From positions 1 through 64,000 of the forward strand of contig PBOZ01000100.1 of the NCBI GenBank assembly GCA_002724555.1: a DNA stretch of 64,000 nt, written 5' to 3'. The stretch is from Rickettsiales bacterium. Lineage in GTDB: Bacteria; Pseudomonadota; Alphaproteobacteria; UBA8366. Each line of letters starts with the position of its first letter. Position 1 is the stretch's first letter. This document shows positions 36,055 through 45,254 of this stretch, one piece after another. A program made the position numbers and the translations under genes. The notes beneath the pieces were generated by a model, which was given only the letters and a program-made list of their open reading frames with translations, did not search any database and was not told the origin of the DNA.

Positions 36055-36885
36055 TCAAGCGGCTGACGACAGCGTTAATCTCGTCTCAATTTGAGCCGTA
36101 ATCGAGGAACGGCCCGCCAGTGACCGCGAAAATCCACGTGTAACTTCTCGCTCACAATATCCAGCGAGCGCCTTCCGCGATCCTAAATCTTCGAGTTTAA
36201 TGGGGTCATGTATTGTTATTTCGACTTGAAACCGCCCATAGCCCAAGAGGCGCCAAAAATGTGGAACAAATGACATATCGCCATACCAAGCATAAATTGG
36301 TCGAAGCAATCGACCGAGAGGAAACCCGTCAAGACGAGTATATGCGATTGAGATTGGCTGAACCGGAATCGTTCGGGCCTCCACTTGAGTTCCAGCAACG
36401 GCAAAGAGTGTGCTTTTGAACGGCAAGATCGTGTTGCCGTCACTGCTAGTACCTTCGGGAAAAAGAATTAAACGATCGCCGGCACCCAGCCGATCTGAGA
36501 GTTCTAGCATCTGTTGTCGCGCATACCTCGGGCAGCGTTTAATAAAGATTGTTCGCTGCAACCGCGCTAAAAAACCAAAGATCGGCCAGTTCCGCACATC
36601 AGCGCGCGACACAAAGGCGCCATCAACAACCGACCCGATCGCCGTTACGTCAAGATAAGAAATGTGATTAGATACAAAAAGCGCGGGTCCAGATACGAGG
36701 GTAGACCCCCTAACGTCAATTTCCATTCCAATAATGCGATGGCACCAACGGTGCCAAAACAATGACAATTTCTGGGAAATCTTGTACTTCAATACAAGGC
36801 AGGGCGTCTGCGTAATTACAATAAAAAAGCCAACACCTATCAACAAAATGCAGCGACATATCGCAAGACACGAAGATCTGCTCAT
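36055..36885 (-). CDS. plsC: 1-acyl-sn-glycerol-3-phosphate acyltransferase (PlsC-like)
   Basis: FVSNHISYLDV (NHxxxxD), LFPEGTSSDGNTILPFK. Confidence 0.88.
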   Translation of the reverse strand: MSRSSCLAICRCILLIGVGFFIVITQTPCLVLKYKISQKLSLFWHRWCHRIIGMEIDVRGSTLVSGPALFVSNHISYLDVTAIGSVVDGAFVSRADVRNWPIFGFLARLQRTIFIKRCPRYARQQMLELSDRLGAGDRLILFPEGTSSDGNTILPFKSTLFAVAGTQVEARTIPVQPISIAYTRLDGFPLGRLLRPIYAWYGDMSFVPHFWRLLGYGRFQVEITIHDPIKLEDLGSRKALAGYCEREVTRGFSRSLAGRSSITAQIETRLTLSSAA

Positions 36886-36982
36886 ACCCAGAATTTGACC
36901 ATCTCGTCAGATCGCTTTTATCGCCTTCGGCGAGGACCACCTGTGCAAAACGTTCAAGTGCTACTTTGTTTCAGTTAATTTT

Positions 36983-37414
36983 TTATAAATCACTACCGCG
37001 TCGGGGGCGCGTACCCAACCCTATTTCCTTTGCGAGCTTACTGCGCTGCTTGGCATAATTCGGAGATACCATCGGATAATCCGGCGGTAGGCCCCAGCGT
37101 TCCCGATATTCTTCAGGCGTCAAGTTGTATGCTGTTTTCAGATGGCGCTTTAGCATTTTAAGTTTTTTACCATCTTCAAGACAGATAATATAGTCCGGCG
37201 TCACAGATTGTTTTGCAGGAACGGCCGGAACAGGCCGGTCTGCACGAGCATCTTGCTCAGGCCCTACACTCGCCAGCGTCCGATAAACACGCTCGATAAG
37301 ATCGGGTAAATCGCTGACCGTCACCGTATTATTCGACACGTGGGCCGCAACAATTTCTGACGTAAGGCCGAGAAGCGCCTCGCGCTTCTTATCCTCCTGG
37401 GGCGATTCGGACAT
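36983..37414 (-). CDS. Ros/MucR family transcriptional regulator
   Basis: MSESPQEDKKREALLGLTSEIVAAHVSNNTVTVSDLPDLI...SVTPDYIICLEDGKKLKMLKRHLKTAYNLTPEEYRERWGLPPDYPMVSPNYAKQRSKLAKEIGLG. Start at 37414 inferred from family N-terminus. Confidence 0.93.
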   Translation of the reverse strand: MSESPQEDKKREALLGLTSEIVAAHVSNNTVTVSDLPDLIERVYRTLASVGPEQDARADRPVPAVPAKQSVTPDYIICLEDGKKLKMLKRHLKTAYNLTPEEYRERWGLPPDYPMVSPNYAKQRSKLAKEIGLGTRPRRGSDL

Positions 37415-37516
37415 AATGAACTTCCTGTTTCTCGACGGGCTCTTGGTGCTGTCCTCATGTATTACGGGACAAGTGATAATGCTTCCAAATAGCCTGTATT
37501 CATATCGTGTTACCAA

Positions 37517-37533
37517 CGATTACTTAGTAATCG
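37517..37533. promoter_or_regulatory. Inverted repeat upstream of the mucR-like gene, possible operator
   Basis: CGATTAC-tta-GTAATCG in an AT-rich stretch about 100 bp upstream of the inferred start. Confidence 0.35.
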
Positions 37534-37591
37534 TATACTAACACTCTATCAAATGCATGCTCGATTCAGCAAGTAGTTTAATAAATCCGGT

Positions 37592-38071
37592 TTATTTGGT
37601 CTTATAGCTGGATTTCAAGTTCCTAGTCATAAGTATGGCTGCCACACGACGCGAATTAGCGCGTCTATAATAATTCGGCCGAATACCTGCAGATCTAAAT
37701 CCCATTTTTCTATATAGCGCAACCGCGCCTTGATTATCTTCACCCACTTCAAGATGCAGGGCCAAAGCACCAAGAGATATGGCTCGCTCACAGGCTGCAG
37801 TTAAGAGCCCCTGCGCAGCCCCTTGCCGACGTGCAGCCGACACGATGCCAATACTTAAAATTTCAGCTTCATCCAAGATAATCCGAGCAATTAAAAACCC
37901 TATCGGCACGCCAGTTTCTTCGTCAACCGCCAGTTGGCACCATGCCCCTGGGCAACGCAAAAGCGACGCTGTTGCAAATTCTGGATAAAGTTCACTAAAA
38001 CTTTCTCCATAAATTTTGGTGACAATTTCAAACTCACCCAAATCCATATCTCGGACAAGAATTGATTTCAT
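37592..38071 (-). CDS. rimI: GNAT acetyltransferase, RimI-like
   Basis: LSIGIVSAARRQGAAQGLLTAACERAISLGALALHLEVGEDNQGAVALYRKMGFRSAGIRPNYY; next to tsaB. Confidence 0.88.
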   Translation of the reverse strand: MKSILVRDMDLGEFEIVTKIYGESFSELYPEFATASLLRCPGAWCQLAVDEETGVPIGFLIARIILDEAEILSIGIVSAARRQGAAQGLLTAACERAISLGALALHLEVGEDNQGAVALYRKMGFRSAGIRPNYYRRANSRRVAAILMTRNLKSSYKTK

Positions 38072-38736
38072 GCTATGGGCTTAGGCGGCGGCCCAACGTC
38101 AGGTGCTCGAAGATAAATAGGCTCAACCGGAACCAAGGCCCCCTCGCTAAAACGGCCTGCTGCAATCCGTGCAATCCAAGAGGCGTCCGGTAGCATGGGC
38201 CCGTAATGCATCTTGGCAGCGATGCCAGCATCGTTTAAGGCACGTGCAGCCCGTTCGGCCGCATCACCCACGACTTTAATTCCGTGTACAGATACCGCCA
38301 TGGAAATTTGTTTCTCTTCAACAGCGAGAGCTTCTGTTAAAGCCTCTCCTGTGGCGTCGAACAATTGTATGTAAAGATCTTCGCGTTTGGTATCAAGCGC
38401 CACAAGGCACGGGGTAAAAGTCTCGCCTTGAGCTGCGAAAACAGCTTCAAGTGTGGTTACACCGACCAGCGGTTTACCAGACGCCAATGCCAAAGATTGA
38501 GCAGTAGAGAGCCCAATCCGGACGCCTGTATACGCGCCCGGTCCCACGGTCACCGCGATTGCGTCGAGTAAGTCGAATTCCAACTCGGCTGCAGACATAG
38601 TGTCGGCAATCATGGGGATCAATGATTCCGCCTGCCCACGGCTCATTTCCTCGTATCTATGTGCCGTAATTTCGCCGTCGCATAAAACGGCCGCCGAACA
38701 GGCCGAGGTTGCACTATCCAAGGCCAATATGCGCAT
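38068..38736 (-). CDS. tsaB: tRNA threonylcarbamoyladenosine biosynthesis protein TsaB
   Basis: MRILALDSATSACSAAVLCDGEI; VTVGPGAYTGVRIGLSTAQSLALASGKPLVGVTTLEA. Start re-set to 38736. Confidence 0.93.
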   Translation of the reverse strand: MRILALDSATSACSAAVLCDGEITAHRYEEMSRGQAESLIPMIADTMSAAELEFDLLDAIAVTVGPGAYTGVRIGLSTAQSLALASGKPLVGVTTLEAVFAAQGETFTPCLVALDTKREDLYIQLFDATGEALTEALAVEEKQISMAVSVHGIKVVGDAAERAARALNDAGIAAKMHYGPMLPDASWIARIAAGRFSEGALVPVEPIYLRAPDVGPPPKPIA

Positions 38737-38764
38737 CTTTCTCGTAACCACCAATCCCGTCGCA

Positions 38765-39358
38765 TCAAACCAGCTTGCAGATTTCGTCAAAATCGAACCG
38801 AGGAAGACGAACCCCATAAGCAGAGTGATCCCCATACCCCAGGCTGCATAAGAAATTTGAGCGATAACTCGTGCCATTGAAAAAGGCTTCGTCGACCTTG
38901 GAATGATCAAAACCCGACATTGGCCCGCAATCGAGCCCTAATGACCGGGCTGCCAAAATCATATATGCGCCCTGCATCGATCCATTACGCAACGCCGTCG
39001 TTTCCGTGAGGCCTGGATTACCGGTAAACCAAGACTTAGCATCGGCATGTGGAAATAATTTTGGCAGATATTTCGCAAACTCCAGGTCATAGGCTACAAT
39101 TGCAGTCACGGGCGCCGCCATAACTTTCTCTATATTGTTGGACCCCAAACAAGGTTTCAATTTTTTTTTGGCTTCCGGGCTTTTAACAAAGACGAGCCGC
39201 ATTGGAAGGCAGTTTGCGCTTGTCGGGCCTAAAATTGCGAGATCGTATAGTTGACGCAACGTTCTCTCACTAACCGATTTGTCGGCCCAGGCGCGTTGCG
39301 AGCGCGCATCTCGAAAAAGTAATTTTAAACCGTTATCATCAAGCATTCTTTTACCCAT
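38765..39358 (-). CDS. Nitroreductase family protein, RutE/HadB-like (putative malonic semialdehyde reductase)
   Basis: LFRDARSQRAWADKSVSERTLRQLYDLAILGPTSANCLPMRLVFVKSPEAKKKL; GSMQGAYMILAARSLGLDCGPMSGFD. Confidence 0.85.
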   Translation of the reverse strand: MGKRMLDDNGLKLLFRDARSQRAWADKSVSERTLRQLYDLAILGPTSANCLPMRLVFVKSPEAKKKLKPCLGSNNIEKVMAAPVTAIVAYDLEFAKYLPKLFPHADAKSWFTGNPGLTETTALRNGSMQGAYMILAARSLGLDCGPMSGFDHSKVDEAFFNGTSYRSNFLCSLGYGDHSAYGVRLPRFDFDEICKLV

Positions 39359-39433
39359 CTCTCTGGCCGCATCTACGCCCAGCCTGCGCAATAGACTTGT
39401 CGCCGAGCTTCTAACGGCGTTAATCTTAATCTT

Positions 39434-40492
39434 GTGACTAGTTCCTTGCCGCAAATAGCCCCTCAACGCAACCTTGGGCGAGCCCTCCTCGTTCTCTGCG
39501 TGGCAATCCTATGGAGTTTTTTCCCAACAATTGCCTTTGCAGCGGATTCCGCTGTCGTGCTGATGTATCATCGCTTTGGCGATAGTGGTCATCCAAAAAA
39601 CAATATTCAGTTGGATCAATTTGACGCACATTTGGCAGAACTCTCGAAAGAAAAATACCACGTCTTGCCCTTACCCGACATTCTTAGCGCAATAAAAACC
39701 GGCAAAACTTTGCCAAAGTTTACCGTTGCCATCACAATAGATGATGCGTTCCAATCCGTTTTCACAAGAGCCGTACCACGATTAAAATCGCGCGGCTTTC
39801 CATTTACGCTCTTCGTCTCGACGCGCGCAATTGAAAGCGGTTCATCCAGCTACATGAATTGGGATCAAATTCGAGCATTACGTGACGCAGGAGCCGAGAT
39901 TGGTCACAAAACACATTCCTACCTGCATATGGCCAATAAGGAAAACAAAACACTCGTCCGCGATATAGAAGCCGCCAACAAACGATTCAAAACGGAGCTC
40001 GGATTTGTGCCAAAACTATTCGCGTATCCCTATGGGGAAACTAATATAAAAGCCATGACTATTGTCAAAGAGTTAGGATTTGCGTTCGCATTTGGACAGC
40101 ACTCCGGCGTCGTTCACCGGACAAGCGAGCCGTACTTTCTCCCGCGCTTTCCCTTAACCGAACAATATGGCTCCGAATCTCGGTTTCGCCTCATCGCCAA
40201 TGCATCACCGCTCCCTATCTCCGAAATCACACCCCGAAACCCCTCCCCAAATCGCAATCCGCCTTTATTCGGCTTCACGGTAGATCAAACTATAGTAAAC
40301 ATGTCACGGCTGAGTTGTTTCCACTCAAAACAAGGAAAGGTCCCGACAGAGCGGCTAGGCTCACATCGAATTGAAATCCGTTTTCGAGCGGCCCTAAATC
40401 AAGGCCGCTCACGGTTAAACTGCACGATGCCCGGCCCTAATGGCCGATGGCGATGGTTCGGATGGCAATACTTCATTCCAAAAAAACGGTAA
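39434..40492 (+). CDS. Polysaccharide deacetylase (NodB-like) with signal peptide and extra C-terminal domain
   Basis: AVVLMYHRFGDSGHPKNNIQLDQFDAHLAEL; TVAITIDDAFQSVFTRAVPRLKSRGFPFTLFVST; EIGHKTHSYLHM. GTG start. Confidence 0.9.
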   Translation: MTSSLPQIAPQRNLGRALLVLCVAILWSFFPTIAFAADSAVVLMYHRFGDSGHPKNNIQLDQFDAHLAELSKEKYHVLPLPDILSAIKTGKTLPKFTVAITIDDAFQSVFTRAVPRLKSRGFPFTLFVSTRAIESGSSSYMNWDQIRALRDAGAEIGHKTHSYLHMANKENKTLVRDIEAANKRFKTELGFVPKLFAYPYGETNIKAMTIVKELGFAFAFGQHSGVVHRTSEPYFLPRFPLTEQYGSESRFRLIANASPLPISEITPRNPSPNRNPPLFGFTVDQTIVNMSRLSCFHSKQGKVPTERLGSHRIEIRFRAALNQGRSRLNCTMPGPNGRWRWFGWQYFIPKKR

Positions 40493-40508
40493 AAGAACGA
40501 ATCGTTCA

Positions 40509-41330
40509 CTAAGATCCGGTATTAAGCAAAATCTTTTGATATCGGGGCTGAAAATCGTAGGTAGGAGCAATGGCAGCCTCGTCATAATAAAAAATGTGCT
40601 TCCCAATTACCCGCATTCGCACAAAATCGTCGTTCCATGCTGGATCAACATAGTCCGCATGATACCACAGCGCGCCACGGGTCGGGTCTTCGGCAAAACC
40701 CCAATAAGCTTCCTTAGCAACCGCGAGGCTGGTCGCCCAAGCCGCTCGGTGTCGCGGACGATCACTTTTGCCATCACACCACCAAGAAAATTGGCAGTTG
40801 TGTCTAACTCGGTCACCGCCTTGCTTTACAACCTTACATGCGGTGGCCGGGAAACGCCGGTCACGCATACGGTTTAAGACAACGTGCGCCACTGCCATCT
40901 TTCCAACGAACGGTTCTCCGCGCGCCTCGAAATAGACGTTCAGCGCCAAACATTCTATGTCGGATTGCGCACCCCGCGCCCGAATGGATAAAACCTGTGT
41001 CGCTCCCAGATGGGAATCTGATATTGGGAGCTTACGGTGCCTCAAAAACCCCAGGCCGGCAGCCGACGAAAAGTGACGCGAGCGCTCCAATGCCAATCGC
41101 CAAAACTTTTCGGAGTCAGCAGGTCCCGCTATATCTAGTGGTTTTTGTAATCGGGTATAGGCACCACGCCAGCCCGACAAATCTTTCGTAAAATAGTAAG
41201 TGCCCGAGATCACGATAAGGGAAGCAAGCGTTAGCAAGACGATAATACAGAGCGCTACCCTGCCCGAGCGTGCAAACGTAAGATCTGCGATGACCGGCAT
41301 TGGACCTGCACGCACCCCTCTATGACCCAT
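40509..41330 (-). CDS. Cell wall hydrolase, SleB-type (Hydrolase_2)
   Basis: ECLALNVYFEARGEPFVGKMAVAHVVLNRMRDRRFPATACKVVKQGG...CQFSWWCDGKSDRP; N-terminal TM segment. Confidence 0.88.
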   Translation of the reverse strand: MGHRGVRAGPMPVIADLTFARSGRVALCIIVLLTLASLIVISGTYYFTKDLSGWRGAYTRLQKPLDIAGPADSEKFWRLALERSRHFSSAAGLGFLRHRKLPISDSHLGATQVLSIRARGAQSDIECLALNVYFEARGEPFVGKMAVAHVVLNRMRDRRFPATACKVVKQGGDRVRHNCQFSWWCDGKSDRPRHRAAWATSLAVAKEAYWGFAEDPTRGALWYHADYVDPAWNDDFVRMRVIGKHIFYYDEAAIAPTYDFQPRYQKILLNTGS

Positions 41331-41356
41331 ATTACCCCACGTGGACCGGTTCGAAA

Positions 41357-41917
41357 TTACATCGCCGCCCGCACTTCAGTCACCTCTGGAATATAATGTT
41401 TGAGCATATTCTCTATACCCATTTTAAGCGTCATCGTTGAACTCGGACAACCGGCACAAGCACCCCGCAATTGCAGAAACACCACACCTTCATCAAAGCC
41501 CTGGAAAACTATATCGCCTCCATCTTGCGCTACTGCCGGTCTTACACGTGTTTCTATCAGCTCCTTAATTTGCCCAACCACTTCGCTCTCTTCATCGGTC
41601 GGGATATGAATATCATCGCAAGCCACTGCATTCGATATGATTGGTTGACCGGTGGTCAAATGTTCCATGATCGCACCAAGGATCCCTGGTTTCATGACAT
41701 ACCACTCTTTGTCCGCCGACTTGGTGATCGTGATAAAGTCACCGCCAAGGAATACCGCTGAGACTCCGTCAATAGAAAACAAACGTTCGGCCAGGGGAGA
41801 ACACCCAATGGCTTCATCTACGGTCGTAAAGTCCACCGTACCACTGTCCATAACACTGCGGCCGGGCAAAAATTTCAACGTAGCTGGATTCGGCGTCTGT
41901 TCAGTTTGGATAAACAT
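41357..41917 (-). CDS. NifU-like Fe-S scaffold protein (Nfu)
   Basis: MFIQTEQTPNPATLKFLPGRSV; RPAVAQDGGDIVFQGFDEGVVFLQLRGACAGCPSSTMTLKMGIENMLKHYIPEV. Confidence 0.95.
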   Translation of the reverse strand: MFIQTEQTPNPATLKFLPGRSVMDSGTVDFTTVDEAIGCSPLAERLFSIDGVSAVFLGGDFITITKSADKEWYVMKPGILGAIMEHLTTGQPIISNAVACDDIHIPTDEESEVVGQIKELIETRVRPAVAQDGGDIVFQGFDEGVVFLQLRGACAGCPSSTMTLKMGIENMLKHYIPEVTEVRAAM

Positions 41918-41987
41918 TCAATTGCTCCTCAAAAAGCGATTGCTGCCTCGATGCATTGGTTAGAGATGGGCCTTCTAATAGTCACGA

Positions 41988-42500
41988 TCAAGTAATGGCA
42001 TTTATCTCATCCACAGTCATTGTGCCCGGAACTATAGTGATCGGCACATGTACATGACGAGCACCCTTACCAATAAGGTAACTAATTATAGGGCCAGGAC
42101 CGCTGGTGTCAGTACCAGCCGCGAGAACTAAAGTCGAAATATTAGGCTCTTCGTCCATCAGTTTAATTAATTCTTCGCTGCGGTCCCCTTCGCGGATATA
42201 AAGAATTGGAATTTTGCCGGTCTTTTTCTGAATCTCCGCCGAATGACGTTGCAAGATTTCTTCACCTACTTCACGCGCCTCTTCCCGCATAAGGTCGCCA
42301 ACAGCCATCCAATGCTGAAAGTCAGCCTTTGCTGGCACATAAAAGAGGGCAACGCGCCCATCTGCATGCTCTGCACGCCGGCAGGCAAAGTGAAGGGCAA
42401 TGGGCATTTCATCGCTGTCATCAACAACAACTAAAAGTACCCTTTCGGCTTCATGAACTGTCGTCCGTTGCGCCTGACCCAATTCTTCTATTGCCGACAT
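41988..42500 (-). CDS. Universal stress protein family
   Basis: VLLVVVDDSDEMPIALHFACRRAEHADGRVALFYV; GTDTSGPGPIISYLIGKGARHVHVPITIVPG. Confidence 0.9.
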   Translation of the reverse strand: MSAIEELGQAQRTTVHEAERVLLVVVDDSDEMPIALHFACRRAEHADGRVALFYVPAKADFQHWMAVGDLMREEAREVGEEILQRHSAEIQKKTGKIPILYIREGDRSEELIKLMDEEPNISTLVLAAGTDTSGPGPIISYLIGKGARHVHVPITIVPGTMTVDEINAIT

Positions 42501-42568
42501 GAAATCCCCCCGTAAGAACCATCCTGACATTGAATTGGATAATCTCGTCTATCACAGAGACAAACTCA

Positions 42569-43567
42569 TCAATCCTTCACAAGGCCCATAACCTCAAATA
42601 CTTCCGCTAAAACCGGCGCAGTCAAGGTCTGAGCCCGGACGCCACCGTCCCTTATAACCTTATCAATTTCGTCTGGCTGAGCCAATAAACGCTGCATTTC
42701 GGAGCCAATCGGGCCTAATTCCTCAACCGCAAGCTCGGTAAGTTTTTGCTTAAATTGCGAGAATGGCAGACCTCCAACTTCAGCTAAAACATCCTCCAGC
42801 TGCAAATCCGCTAATGCCGCATAAATACCAACCAGATTCTCCGCCTCTGGCCGCCCCTCCAATCCTTTAACTTCACTCGGAAGCGGTTCTGAATCAGTTT
42901 TCGCTTTGCGAATTTTTAAGGCTATATCTTCGCGCCCATCTTTTAAATTTATACGACTATAATCTGACGGGTCTGACTTGGACATTTTCTGTAATCCGTT
43001 GCGAAGTGACATGACCCGACTAGCAACGCCAAAAATAATCGGCTCCGGCATTGGAAATAGTTCCACCCCGAAATCGTTGTTGAACTTTTGCCCAATATCA
43101 CGCGCTAACTCGAGGTGCTGTCTCTGGTCAGCACCAACAGGCACATGTGTCGCCTTATAAGCCAATATATCCGCCGCCATCAGGACCGGATAATCGTAGA
43201 GGCCGATTGAGGCGTTTTCGCGATGCTTTCCCGCTTTTTCCTTAAACTGCGTCATCCGATTCAGCCATCCAAGACGCGCAACGCAATTAAAAACCCATGC
43301 CAACTGGGCATGGTCCGAGTTACGGCTTTGATTAAAGATAATGTTCTTCTTCGGATCTATGCCTGACGCAATAAAAGCGGCCGTTACTTCGCGGGTGCTC
43401 GTCCGCAGTTCCAAAGGATTCTGCCACATCGTGATTGCGTGTAAATCGACCACACAGTAAATACATTCGTAACTATCCTGTAGACGCACCCAGTTCCTAA
43501 TAGCGCCAAGATAATTTCCTAGATGCAAGTTGCCAGTTGGCTGGATACCCGAAAAGATACGGTCCAT
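42569..43567 (-). CDS. trpS: Tryptophanyl-tRNA synthetase
   Basis: [36 protein letters not shown]. Confidence 0.97.
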   Translation of the reverse strand: MDRIFSGIQPTGNLHLGNYLGAIRNWVRLQDSYECIYCVVDLHAITMWQNPLELRTSTREVTAAFIASGIDPKKNIIFNQSRNSDHAQLAWVFNCVARLGWLNRMTQFKEKAGKHRENASIGLYDYPVLMAADILAYKATHVPVGADQRQHLELARDIGQKFNNDFGVELFPMPEPIIFGVASRVMSLRNGLQKMSKSDPSDYSRINLKDGREDIALKIRKAKTDSEPLPSEVKGLEGRPEAENLVGIYAALADLQLEDVLAEVGGLPFSQFKQKLTELAVEELGPIGSEMQRLLAQPDEIDKVIRDGGVRAQTLTAPVLAEVFEVMGLVKD

Positions 43568-43633
43568 AGGTCACTCATTTCATTGCGTGTATTCGGGAAA
43601 AACCCGGCTTTATCGCCGTTCGACGCGCTGCGG

Positions 43634-45193
43634 TCAATCCCGAACCAGCGGGCGGCGCAACATTGCCTTCAATTCCGAGACTTTTACAGCACCAAAGAGG
43701 GGTGCGAATACACCAATAATGGCAAGCCCAAGTGCCACCAAAAATATGAGCGAACCCGCCCGCTCCGCAGCGCTACCCATCAAATAATCACCTAGCTGTC
43801 GTTCGGTAAAAAAAAGAATAGAAGCCATAACAATGGACGCGGCAATTATCCGAATCCCCCGCCTCAAAAGGCGAGAATCGGCATAAAACTGTCCACGATG
43901 GTGCAAAATAATCCAGAGCAGAATAGCGTTCATCCATGCGGAACATGCTGTTGCCAACGCGATCCCAACATGGGCCCAGATCTGCATAAAAATAACCGCC
44001 AAAATAATATTTACCGCCATTGCAGTTACTGCAACCTTCATTGGCGTCACTGTATCATGGCGAGCAAAAAAACTGGGCGTTAATGCTTTTATCAGCACAT
44101 AAGCTGGTAAACCCAGGGCAAACGCGGAAAGTGCCGCCGCGGTATTAGCAGCCGCGACATCATCAAAGGCGCCTCTCTCGAACAACACACGGACAACAGG
44201 ATCGCCAATAGTCAAAAGTGCCAGCATTGCTGGCACCGTCAGCAGGAGTGCAAATTCGACAGCACGGTTTTGGCTTTCAGCAGCACCCCGATCATCGCCC
44301 TCGGCAATTTGGCGTGTCAACAGCGGAAGCAGTGCGACGCCGACCGCCACCCCAACGACACCCAAGGGCAATTGAGTAACCCTATCCGCAAAATACAAAA
44401 ACGAAACGGAGCCTTCTTGGAGAGTTGACGCCAAAATTACATCTACAACAAGATTGATTTGCACAACGCCAGCGCCGATCAGACCTGGCCCCATCAATTC
44501 AAGCAATCGCTTGATGCCCGGCGTAAATCTTGGGCGCCGCATCCGAAACAACAGTCCTCCCTTTGCACAAGCCCCTGCAATCCAAATGAACTGCCCGATA
44601 CCTGCCGCACAAACTGCCCACGCTAAGGTAAAACCCGGATGCTTAAAGACATCAAAGTTAAGAAGCACAAGGGCCAAAATAAGAACAATATTCAGCAGAA
44701 TGGGTGCAGCTGCTGTAGCTGCAAATTTTTGCATGGTATTCAGCATGCCGCCCATCAAGGCAATCAGCGCCATGAAGGTAAGATAGGGAAATGTGATGCG
44801 CGTCAGTTCAACCGTCAAATCGAACTTCTCCGCTTGATCCACAAAACCGGGTGCGATCGCAAACATTAAAATTGGCATCAAAATTATCGCCAGTAGTGTA
44901 AACGTTAGCAATGTCGCGACCATCAGTGCGGCCGTGTCCGCTGCAAATACACGGGCCACCTGTATACCGTCTTTTTCTAATTCCTTACCGAATAAAGGTA
45001 CGAAGGCGGCATTAAAAGCACCTTCAGCAAAAAGACGGCGGAAAAAATTCGGGAATTTAAATGCTACTAAAAATGCATCCGCAACCATCCCCGCACCCAG
45101 GCTGCTAGCCATTAATATATCGCGCACAAACCCCAAAAGCCGGCTACCCATGGTCCAGCCACCGATAGTAGCGATCGATCGAAAGAGAGACAT
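43634..45193 (-). CDS. murJ: Lipid II flippase MurJ
   Basis: 519 aa polytopic; GSRLLGFVRDILMASSLGAGMVADAFLVAFKFPNFFRRLFAEGAFNAAFVPLF. Confidence 0.95.
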   Translation of the reverse strand: MSLFRSIATIGGWTMGSRLLGFVRDILMASSLGAGMVADAFLVAFKFPNFFRRLFAEGAFNAAFVPLFGKELEKDGIQVARVFAADTAALMVATLLTFTLLAIILMPILMFAIAPGFVDQAEKFDLTVELTRITFPYLTFMALIALMGGMLNTMQKFAATAAAPILLNIVLILALVLLNFDVFKHPGFTLAWAVCAAGIGQFIWIAGACAKGGLLFRMRRPRFTPGIKRLLELMGPGLIGAGVVQINLVVDVILASTLQEGSVSFLYFADRVTQLPLGVVGVAVGVALLPLLTRQIAEGDDRGAAESQNRAVEFALLLTVPAMLALLTIGDPVVRVLFERGAFDDVAAANTAAALSAFALGLPAYVLIKALTPSFFARHDTVTPMKVAVTAMAVNIILAVIFMQIWAHVGIALATACSAWMNAILLWIILHHRGQFYADSRLLRRGIRIIAASIVMASILFFTERQLGDYLMGSAAERAGSLIFLVALGLAIIGVFAPLFGAVKVSELKAMLRRPLVRD

Positions 45194-45254
45194 ACTAGGC
45201 CCCTACGCGGTCTCTTGAATTAAAACGAGACGAATTTTGGAATTCATGCTGGGG

